A program made the position numbers and the translations under genes. Shown in pieces: positions 1 to 5,024 of a stretch of DNA of 5,632 bases. A model generated the notes under the pieces. It did not search any database. It was not told where the DNA came from and saw nothing but the letters and a program-made list of their open reading frames with translations. How positions within the stretch are numbered: the stretch's first letter is position 1; each line of letters opens with the position of its first letter. Source of the stretch: Verrucomicrobiota bacterium (GTDB taxonomy: Bacteria > Verrucomicrobiota > Kiritimatiellia > Kiritimatiellales > Tichowtungiaceae); NCBI GenBank assembly GCA_020853375.1, contig JADYZA010000156.1, positions 1-5,632 of the forward strand. Reading direction: 5' to 3'.

Positions 1-436
1 CAAACGTGTAGTTATATTGATCGACCACCGTCCCAGTCACTCCGTAGCCAACCATAAGTCCGGTCAGCCGGTTACGGGTAGGAATTGTGGGGTAACTCCC
101 CACATAGATGGAGTAATAGGAAGGCATCGCACGATCGAGCTGGATCAACGCCAAATCCGCTGTCGGGTTATAAATTTCTCCGACTTGATTGTATGTCTGT
201 CCATTAACCGTAAAGGAAGTGTTCCCGAAATCATCCGCGACATGCGCGGCGGTAAGCAACCAGTACGGATCAACAGCCACCGCTGAACTACCGTTGAAAT
301 TAACAACACCGCTCCAGTCAAACCCGTTGATTCCGGAAGGATTGCTTGCGGCGGTTGTATTGTTTGTGGTTATCAGGGCCTGCCCGACCCATGGAAACAA
401 AAATAACGCGCTAAGAAACAAAGCTCTCGTTTTCAT
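1..436 (-). CDS. Secreted trypsin-like serine protease, N-terminal part (cut by left edge)
   Basis: The reading frame from ATG at 436 stays open to the left edge, giving 145 codons. Residues 1-20 form a signal peptide (MKT, hydrophobic run, likely cleavage after GQA), so the product is exported. The mature part has chymotrypsin-fold (S1) landmarks: WLLTAAH with the catalytic His at 65, DLALIQLD with the catalytic Asp at 94, and GYGVTG at 130-135, the usual GWG-type motif. The catalytic Ser in GDSGG would lie beyond the window. The gene starts 33 bp after the tsaB stop on the same strand, so co-transcription is likely; the Shine-Dalgarno is weak. By family, such a protein would cleave peptide bonds in the periplasm or outside the cell. 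In exosortase-bearing bacteria similar proteases often end in a PEP-CTERM sorting tail, but that end is not visible. The fold call is firm; the substrate is unknown. Confidence 0.85.
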   Translation of the reverse strand, partial: MKTRALFLSALFLFPWVGQALITTNNTTAASNPSGINGFDWSGVVNFNGSSAVAVDPYWLLTAAHVADDFGNTSFTVNGQTYNQVGEIYNPTADLALIQLDRAMPSYYSIYVGSYPTIPTRNRLTGLMVGYGVTGTVVDQYNYTF

Positions 437-469
437 GGTTCCGGATTTTACGGATGCACCCGTGGAAAC

Positions 470-1117
470 TCAACCGAATTTTGGTTCGATGAAAACCGGA
501 GGATGCATGTAGAGCGGTTCCAGCAGCTCCGAATTCCCCCGAAGCGCCAGCATCGCCACGTCACTCGCCAGCGGAAAACGCGCCGTTCCAATCTTTGGAA
601 ACCACGCCGTCAACCGTTCGGCCTCCGGGCTGACGACTAAAGTTCCGTCCGGAACAACAAGCTCTTCATACGGAACCAGCTTCCACTCATCGGAAAGTTC
701 GGGTGTTCCGTTTTCCGAGCATTGGAAAAACCCGCACCAGAACTGCTCGCGGCGGGCATCGCCAACAACGGCGATCCGCCGGGCTTCTTTGCTGGCGGCC
801 AGCGCCAGCGCCGCGCCGCTACTGACTGCGCGCACTTCGGTTTTATTTGGCAGGGCCAAAGCCTGCGCAACCGCAAAACTCATCCGCATTCCGGAAAACG
901 ATCCCGGCCCGCGACCGACAGCGTAGAGCGATATGTCGCTGTACGAAACACCGGTCTCGCTCAGCAGTGTTTCCAATGTTTGGAAAAGTATGTTGTGCCT
1001 AACCCGTTCGCCAAGCCACGTTTTTTCCGCCAGCAATGCGCCGTCTTTGAGGAGTGCCACGCTGCCCTGCCGGGATGAAAGCTCGATACCCAAAACCATT
1101 CCGCTTTCCGCTTTCAT
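470..1117 (-). CDS. tsaB: tRNA threonylcarbamoyladenosine biosynthesis protein TsaB
   Basis: This 215-residue cytoplasmic protein matches TsaB (YeaZ), the ASKHA-fold partner of TsaD. Together with TsaE they transfer threonylcarbamoyl to A37 of ANN-decoding tRNAs. Diagnostic stretches are LGIELSSRQGSVAL (9-22), His41 before the helix leading to the dimer region, GRGPGSFSGMRMS (68-80, normally GPGSFTGLR) and VGDARREQFW (118-127). The C-terminal LEPLYMHPP resembles the family's PVYLR. Length is close to the usual 220-235. Start chosen: ATG at 1117, which overlaps the tsaE TGA as ATGA and has AAGGA (1128-1124) six bases upstream. An inner ATG at 1099 (M7) fits the family start equally well; residues 1-6 are encoded by a heptamer repeat. 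Residues 46-50, 131-135 and 141-146 plus FPKIG near 173-177 come from short palindromic repeats, in variable surface-like parts of the protein. Confidence 0.93.
   Translation of the reverse strand: MKAESGMVLGIELSSRQGSVALLKDGALLAEKTWLGERVRHNILFQTLETLLSETGVSYSDISLYAVGRGPGSFSGMRMSFAVAQALALPNKTEVRAVSSGAALALAASKEARRIAVVGDARREQFWCGFFQCSENGTPELSDEWKLVPYEELVVPDGTLVVSPEAERLTAWFPKIGTARFPLASDVAMLALRGNSELLEPLYMHPPVFIEPKFG
586..600. repeat. Palindromic element copy A in tsaB
   Basis: TTCCAA-TCT-TTGGAA is a perfect 6-bp inverted repeat around three bases. Within tsaB it is read as FPKIG. Confidence 0.6.
681..695. repeat. Palindromic element copy F (degenerate) in tsaB
   Basis: TTCCAC-TCA-TCGGAA keeps the spacing but has two arm mismatches. 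It is read as SDEWK, like copy E (SDTWK). It may be a decayed copy or coincidence. Confidence 0.3.
711..729. repeat. Palindromic element copy B in tsaB
   Basis: TTTTCCGA-GCA-TTGGAAAA has 8-bp arms with one mismatch around three bases. It is read within tsaB as FFQCSEN, in a part of the protein that varies between species. Confidence 0.55.
970..986. repeat. Palindromic element copy C in tsaB
   Basis: TTTCCAA-TGT-TTGGAAA has perfect 7-bp arms around three bases, the best copy in the window. It is read within tsaB as FQTLE, in the helix after His41. Confidence 0.65.
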
Positions 1118-1132
1118 CTTTCATCCTTCATC
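1098..1132 (-). repeat. Heptamer array at the tsaE-tsaB junction
   Basis: Five 7-bp units in a row on the minus strand: GATGAAG, GATGAAA, GATGAAA, GCGGAAA, GCGGAAT. The array holds the tsaE stop, the tsaB ribosome site and the first ATG of tsaB, and encodes TsaE KDER and TsaB residues 1-6. Confidence 0.65.
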
Positions 1133-1560
1133 TTTTTTCCCAGCGGGTTCTCCACGATGCGGATAATGCGTTGTTCGTCGCATTCTCCACGATCAAGCCG
1201 GATGTGAACCGTCGAAGGCGGCAGCAGCTCGGCGGCGCGCTCAGCCCATTCAATGACGGTAATTCCGCCGGATTCTAGATATTCGTCGAGTCCGAGATCG
1301 AACGCTTCTTCCGGTCCGCCGAGGCGGTAAAGATCGATGTGGTGGAACGGAACGGTTCCGCGATATTCACTGATAATCGTGTAGGTCGGACTGCAAACCG
1401 GCTCTTTGACGCCGGCGGCCTGCGCCAGTCCTTGAGTAAAACAGGTTTTGCCCGCGCCGAGATTACCGTGCAACGCAATCACCGCCGGAACTTCCAGTGT
1501 TTGGAAAAAGTCGGCGGCGATTTTCCAAGTATCGGAAGGGCTGTTTGATATCCATTTCAT
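1114..1560 (-). CDS. tsaE: tRNA threonylcarbamoyladenosine biosynthesis ATPase TsaE
   Basis: This is the P-loop ATPase of the bacterial t6A pathway, which binds TsaB-TsaD and drives its catalytic cycle. Counting from ATG at 1560 (148 residues), the Walker A GNLGAGKT lies at 32-39, CSPTYTI at 56-62, HIDLYRL at 74-80 and IEWAE at 103-107, all in family order and spacing. The start was chosen because it puts the P-loop about 30 residues in, as in other TsaE proteins. However, the bases before it are pyrimidine-rich (TTCTCCCC) with no Shine-Dalgarno. A GTG at 1644 in the same frame would add 28 residues, but they are translated from heptamer repeat DNA and look unlike protein. The C-terminal KKMKDER also lies in repeat. 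Gene order tsaE-tsaB is common; tsaD and rimI are not next to them here. Confidence 0.92.
   Translation of the reverse strand: MKWISNSPSDTWKIAADFFQTLEVPAVIALHGNLGAGKTCFTQGLAQAAGVKEPVCSPTYTIISEYRGTVPFHHIDLYRLGGPEEAFDLGLDEYLESGGITVIEWAERAAELLPPSTVHIRLDRGECDEQRIIRIVENPLGKKMKDER
1124..1128 (-). promoter_or_regulatory. Ribosome binding site of tsaB inside heptamer repeat
   Basis: AAGGA on the minus strand, six bases before ATG 1117, is formed by the junction of two heptamer units and lies within the last codons of tsaE. Together with the ATGA overlap it suggests translational coupling of tsaE to tsaB. Confidence 0.6.
1492..1506. repeat. Palindromic element copy D in tsaE
   Basis: TTCCAG-TGT-TTGGAA has one arm mismatch. 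It is read within tsaE as FQTLE, just before the strand leading into the P-loop, in the same frame as copy C in tsaB. Confidence 0.55.
1523..1537. repeat. Palindromic element copy E in tsaE
   Basis: TTCCAA-GTA-TCGGAA has one arm mismatch. It is read within tsaE as SDTWK near the N-terminus. Its centre is 31 bp from copy D. Confidence 0.5.
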
Positions 1561-1570
1561 GGGGAGAAAA

Positions 1571-1598
1571 TATGAACTATGAAAGATGAATGATGAAA
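1571..1598 (+). repeat. Heptamer array upstream of tsaE
   Basis: Four 7-bp units on the plus strand: TATGAAC, TATGAAA, GATGAAT, GATGAAA. The last unit continues as GATGAAAGCGG (1592-1602), an 11-mer also present on the minus strand at 1118-1108. It lies in the gap between the TIGR03790 gene and ATG 1560 of tsaE. Confidence 0.65.
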
Positions 1599-1631
1599 GC
1601 GGTATTTCGCAAATTTTTAAAGCGAGCCTTT

Positions 1632-1659
1632 TTTCATAGTTCACATTTCATAATTCATC
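1632..1659 (-). repeat. Heptamer array at the 3' end of the TIGR03790 gene
   Basis: Four 7-bp units on the minus strand: GATGAAT, TATGAAA, TGTGAAC, TATGAAA. They include the TGA stop at 1650-1648 of the TIGR03790 gene. The array faces the one at 1571-1598; TGAACTATGAAA is an exact 12-bp inverted repeat (1573-1584 and 1643-1632) around a 47-base spacer. Confidence 0.65.
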
Positions 1660-3366
1660 CTTCTCTCTGAATGCAATGGCAAAAACCTGCGGCGCGCTGC
1701 GCACTTCCATGCCGTCTGAATACACAGCGACCGCCTGAATCCGCTGAGGCCCCTCGCCAACCGTCCGCTCGTCAAAGGAAAGTTCGGCTCCGGCGACATA
1801 CGGCTTGCGACCGAGTTCGCGGCCATTCCAAAGCAAATACACTTCCGCAGGCATTTCTTTTCCGCCGGGCGCAATCTTGACAGTAATTTGCCGTGCCGCG
1901 CCGTCACCCATTCCGGTGATTTTGAGTGACCGTCCTTTTTTATTAACCATGACCGGAAAATCTTTGAAGCCTCCCGGCGTCACCGGAGAAAGCCCTTGCG
2001 CGATGACACGCACTTCATGCCAGCCGTCGCCCATTTCTTTAAACGGCAGGCTGACCAGCGTATTGGCTTCGCCGGATTTAATCTGTTTCCCGTCGAGCAA
2101 CGCGCCGTAAAAAATCTGAGCTGGAATCGGGAATTTCGCCTCGGCCACAAAGGCGGAATCTAAACTGCTGGTGATTTCCTTGCTCAGCCCGACGGTTTTG
2201 ATTTCAACCGGAAGCATGGCGAGTTGCGAAAGCGGATCGCCCAGCAAAAGAACCTGAACCGGACTCAGAATGGACTGATAAAAACTCTCCATCGCTGAGC
2301 AACCGGATGCGTAGTGAACAAAAAACCGGGCATGCGGAAATTTCATCCAAGCATTGTACGGCTCGGTCACCATGCCCGCCGTCACTGTGGCACCCGCTTT
2401 AAGCCACTCGGTGCATTTGGTCTGATCCTTCTGAAACTCAGCCGACCAGCTGGTCATATGTTCCGCCATCGCCCCCGGCGCAAACGTCCCGAAGTCTGCA
2501 GGCTTCACCGTCGCCGCACCAGTCATCACACCCATCAAACCGATACGCGACGAAGGCTGGTTGGTGCAAACCTCCACAGGAACACCGCGCGGCGCCAGCT
2601 CCGTTTTCACTTCGGCATACTGCCATTCACGAGGACCGGAACGGGCTTTGTCAGCGGTCTGCACAAACAGGACTGAATGCTGCGGCCCGCTCTGCCGAGC
2701 GAGAACACCGTTTTCGATGCAGCGCAGCACCGTGTTCATATCTGTGCCGTTTTCGCCGATGTAGCCCAACATCATGGACGGTAGCGGCATCCGATCCCCA
2801 AGCCCGCCGGAACTCTCCTTTAGCATTTCAAACGAGAACGAAGGCCGCTTCACGTCCCCTTCTTTGACCGGCCCGGAAAAAAGTGGCGATAAAAACTGCC
2901 CTTTTTCAATCATTTCCATGGCGGGCACGATGCCGCGCGTGAACGTCAGCCCCATGATCGACATCTGCTGGCGGTCATTCGGGGAGGTAACCACACGGAT
3001 CGGGAAATCAACGGAGTAAACCCACGCCAGCACTTGGTTGGTCAGGCCACGCTCCGCGATGGTTTTTTGCGCCGGTTCATAGATCAAGGTTCTGAACTCG
3101 TCCGGTGTGCATTCCGCACGGCCGGTCACAATGGAGTCCGGGAGCTTCAGGTAGACCAGATTCACGCCCGGCACATTGTGCATGGCCGCGAAAACATTGG
3201 CGGCCTTTTTGGAGTTCTGCGAATTTTCGTTCACCAGCACCGCGACACGGTGCGGCATCTGAGCCATAGCCGTTTGCGCCAGCACCGCGAACAGCAAAAC
3301 CGTAGAATATCGAACACGGACGTTCGCATGGTGAGGCGTTTCTCGATAATTGATCTTCATATTCAT
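1648..3366 (-). CDS. Secreted TIGR03790-family protein with C-terminal beta-rich region
   Basis: This 572-residue exported protein has a basic N-region, hydrophobic run 21-33 and probable signal-peptidase cleavage after AMA (35). Residues 38-380 look like TIGR03790: VAVLVNENSQNSKKAANVFAA near the mature N-terminus, the VYSVDFPIRV stretch at 116-125, then AEHMTSWSAEF (301-311), EWLKAGATVTAGMVTEPYNA (320-339), a FPHARFF segment and PVQVLLLGDPL (369-379). The family has no proven biochemical role but is restricted to organisms with exosortase, which suggests a link to PEP-CTERM sorting or the cell surface. Residues 385-566 form an additional beta-rich, Ig-like region (LLWNGRELG; AVAVYSDGMEVRSAPQVF). 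ATG at 3366 has a weak AGG nine bases upstream; ATG at 3360 is an alternative. The last codons (EKDEL) and the stop lie in a heptamer repeat. The gene is divergent from the one at 3411. The family call is from recall of its motifs and has not been searched. Confidence 0.75.
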   Translation of the reverse strand: MNMKINYRETPHHANVRVRYSTVLLFAVLAQTAMAQMPHRVAVLVNENSQNSKKAANVFAAMHNVPGVNLVYLKLPDSIVTGRAECTPDEFRTLIYEPAQKTIAERGLTNQVLAWVYSVDFPIRVVTSPNDRQQMSIMGLTFTRGIVPAMEMIEKGQFLSPLFSGPVKEGDVKRPSFSFEMLKESSGGLGDRMPLPSMMLGYIGENGTDMNTVLRCIENGVLARQSGPQHSVLFVQTADKARSGPREWQYAEVKTELAPRGVPVEVCTNQPSSRIGLMGVMTGAATVKPADFGTFAPGAMAEHMTSWSAEFQKDQTKCTEWLKAGATVTAGMVTEPYNAWMKFPHARFFVHYASGCSAMESFYQSILSPVQVLLLGDPLSQLAMLPVEIKTVGLSKEITSSLDSAFVAEAKFPIPAQIFYGALLDGKQIKSGEANTLVSLPFKEMGDGWHEVRVIAQGLSPVTPGGFKDFPVMVNKKGRSLKITGMGDGAARQITVKIAPGGKEMPAEVYLLWNGRELGRKPYVAGAELSFDERTVGEGPQRIQAVAVYSDGMEVRSAPQVFAIAFREKDEL

Positions 3367-3383
3367 GTTGCCGAGCCTACCGC

Positions 3384-3412
3384 TTGACGAAAATTAAACA
3401 AGGACGGATAAT
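3384..3412 (+). promoter_or_regulatory. Sigma-70-like promoter overlapping the start of the 3411 gene
   Basis: TTGACG at 3384-3389 and GATAAT at 3407-3412 are separated by exactly 17 bp, each matching the consensus at five of six positions. Transcription would be predicted to begin near 3419, inside the annotated gene. That conflicts with use of ATG 3411, so the match may be chance or may imply a leaderless start at GTG 3420. Confidence 0.35.
3400..3404 (+). promoter_or_regulatory. Ribosome binding site deciding start 3411
   Basis: AAGGA six bases before ATG 3411 is a good Shine-Dalgarno. It favours this start over the in-frame TTG at 3384, which has none. Confidence 0.65.
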
Positions 3413-4055
3413 GCCCGCCGTGAAAGCCCTTGTTGCCATTCTGATTCTGTCCGTTTCCGCCGCGTTCAGCTGGGCGGATGATAAGGGCTTCGAGCGCTAC
3501 CAGACCATCCTCGACAAGCATCCTTTCGGCCAGTCTCCGCCCGAAGCGGATATGGTGCAGGTTCCAGCCTCTGAATCCTTCGCCCGCAATTTACGGCTCT
3601 CCATGCTTTTTGAAGGGCCAGACGGAACCACGCGTGCGGGCATCGTCGATAACTCCACTAAAAAGAGCTATATCCTCCGAATCGGCGAGCCGCAGGATGG
3701 ACTCGAAGTTGTCGAAGCGGACATCAGAACCGCCGAAGCTATGCTTCGTAAAGGCAATGAGGTGGCGCTATTCAAACTACAAGCCGGAGCGGGCGAGCCA
3801 ATCTCCAGAAGTGAACAATCTTCTCGGCAGTCCTCCTATGCATCGCGCCGCCGGGCGCTGTTACAAAGAGCGGAAGACCAGCGCAAGGAAGCTCCGCCGC
3901 CACCCGTCCCCGAACTGACCGGTGAAGCGCTGAAGAAACATTTGGAAAGAGTGCAGATGGATGCCATTCGCAACGGTCTTCCTCCGTTACCTCTGCCGCT
4001 GACACCGGAAATGGATGCTCAGCTCGTCAAGGAAGGCGTTCTTCCGGCCCAATAA
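3411..4055 (+). CDS. Exported small protein of unknown function, possibly GspC/PilP-like
   Basis: This 214-residue protein has a clear signal peptide (VKALVAILILSVSAAFSWA, cleavage near residue 22). Next come a YQTILDKHPFGQSPP segment (29-43), a compact beta-type domain at roughly 55-122 (AGIVDNSTKKSYILRIGEP, then a short ADIRTAEAMLRKGNEVALFKL end), an Arg/Gln/Ser-rich linker, and a proline-rich tail (EAPPPPVPEL; LPPLPLPLTPEMD). I do not recognise a named family. The xPFGxxPP segment followed by a small beta domain recalls the periplasmic parts of type II secretion GspC or pilus PilP proteins; that is only a structural guess. ATG at 3411 is preferred for AAGGA at 3400-3404, six bases upstream. 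A TTG at 3384 in frame has no ribosome site, and a GTG at 3420 is considered in the findings. The stop is 2 bp from the stop of the convergent lipoprotein gene. Confidence 0.8.
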   Translation: MPAVKALVAILILSVSAAFSWADDKGFERYQTILDKHPFGQSPPEADMVQVPASESFARNLRLSMLFEGPDGTTRAGIVDNSTKKSYILRIGEPQDGLEVVEADIRTAEAMLRKGNEVALFKLQAGAGEPISRSEQSSRQSSYASRRRALLQRAEDQRKEAPPPPVPELTGEALKKHLERVQMDAIRNGLPPLPLPLTPEMDAQLVKEGVLPAQ

Positions 4056-4057
4056 TT

Positions 4058-4954
4058 TCAATTGGTTGTTTGCAGATTCTCGATCATCCGCAGCACCACA
4101 TCACCGACCGTCTGCATGCTCTTCACCGACAGTTTATCGAGCGTGTCGTTAGTTGTGTGCCAGTAGTTGTTGCTTCCCGGCGCAGAACCGTAATCGAAAT
4201 CAATCACGTCAACCACCGGCATACCGGCAATCAGAAACGGCACATGGTCATCCAGAATCGATCCGGGACCAATGGCGAACTGCGAGCGAACCTTCAGTTC
4301 GTGCGCCGCGAAAAAGAGTTCTTTAACCAGCTCTTTTGAACTGTTGCGCGGAACCGAAATGTTCAGGTTTTTATCGCCAACCATATCGAGCACGATCACC
4401 GCCTTGACCAGCTTTGCTCCGCCCGCCTCATAAATCTGCTGAGCCAAACGGCGGCTACCGTGCAACCCGTCATGCGGGCCGTATTGAGTCCGGCATTCTT
4501 CGCCGTCGAGACACGCGATCAGAAATTCCGTTTCAAACGGCGCGCGCTCTTTAAGAACCCGCACCAGCTCCAGCAGAACACCGGAACTCGAACCAGAATC
4601 GTTCGCCCCTGAAAAATCTTTTGAAATCCCGCTCTTAGTGTCGAAATGCGAAACCAGCACGATCAACTGATTCGACTTCCCCGGAAGGCGTCCCAGCACG
4701 TTATTGAAATGCATCTTGCCGTTCGGCGTCTCTTCGGAAAACGTGTCAATCGTCGTCTTGAGTCCCAAAGCCTTAAGCTTGCCTTCCAACAGCACCGAAG
4801 CGCGCCGCGCTCCTCCGCCGCCCGCCTCACGTGGACCGATCTTCACCAAGGACTCGGTCTCAGCCATCGCCTTTGCCCCATCAAACGGCGACTTCTTACA
4901 ACCGGAAAACGCCAGCACCGCGCCGCACAACAGTAAAATTTTCACCACATTCAT
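4058..4954 (-). CDS. M28-family zinc peptidase / glutaminyl cyclase-like lipoprotein
   Basis: This 298-residue protein starts with a lipoprotein signal: a hydrophobic run ending in LAFSGC, with Cys19 the predicted lipidated residue. It should therefore be anchored to a membrane facing the periplasm. The M28 zinc-site residues are present in order: SHFDTK (His103, Asp105), GANDSGSS (Asp119), DGEE (Glu152-Glu153), VLDMVGD (Asp190), LDDHVPFL (Asp235-236) and YWHTTND (Trp265-His266). The spacing after DGEE, with HDGLHGSRRLA, and the DDHVPF and WHT blocks resemble glutaminyl-peptide cyclotransferases more than ordinary aminopeptidases. It may cyclise N-terminal Gln or trim N-terminal residues; the sequence cannot decide. 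The start at 4954 was chosen because it gives the lipobox at the right depth and has GAGGGG (4965-4960) five bases upstream. The frame is open upstream to 5098, but that overlaps cstA and lacks a signal. Promoter: only a weak TCTAAT at 4979-4974. Confidence 0.88.
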   Translation of the reverse strand: MNVVKILLLCGAVLAFSGCKKSPFDGAKAMAETESLVKIGPREAGGGGARRASVLLEGKLKALGLKTTIDTFSEETPNGKMHFNNVLGRLPGKSNQLIVLVSHFDTKSGISKDFSGANDSGSSSGVLLELVRVLKERAPFETEFLIACLDGEECRTQYGPHDGLHGSRRLAQQIYEAGGAKLVKAVIVLDMVGDKNLNISVPRNSSKELVKELFFAAHELKVRSQFAIGPGSILDDHVPFLIAGMPVVDVIDFDYGSAPGSNNYWHTTNDTLDKLSVKSMQTVGDVVLRMIENLQTTN

Positions 4955-4959
4955 TGATT

Positions 4960-4965
4960 CCCCTC
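4960..4965 (-). promoter_or_regulatory. Ribosome binding site of the M28 lipoprotein gene
   Basis: GAGGGG on the minus strand sits five bases before ATG 4954. It fixes the lipoprotein start there rather than at upstream codons of the same open frame. Confidence 0.7.
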
Positions 4966-5024
4966 GAAGTAAAATTAGACAAAAAGCGGCCAAAAAATAT
5001 CCCGCCCCGTTCCTCGTGGCAACG

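Noticed and set aside
17..512. Plus-strand open frames over the protease and tsaB end
   Set aside because: They oppose a frame with a signal peptide and serine protease motifs and show no recognisable features or ribosome sites.
642..655. GTTCCG-TC-CGGAAC palindrome in tsaB
   Set aside because: It has a two-base centre and a different core; treated as coincidence rather than another copy of the element.
1648..1662. C-terminal KDEL in the TIGR03790 protein
   Set aside because: An ER-retention signal has no meaning in a bacterium; the residues come from the heptamer repeat GATGAAT.
3384..3410. TTG start for the 3411 gene
   Set aside because: No ribosome site precedes it, and ATG 3411 has AAGGA at good spacing.
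4049..4065. CCAAT/ATTGG inverted repeat between the convergent genes
   Set aside because: A 5-bp AT-rich stem with no T-run is within chance.
4986..5005. Possible cstA terminator: GCGG/CCGC stem followed by TTTTT on the minus strand
   Set aside because: The stem is only 4 bp (5 with a wobble) around a 12-base loop, too weak to call.
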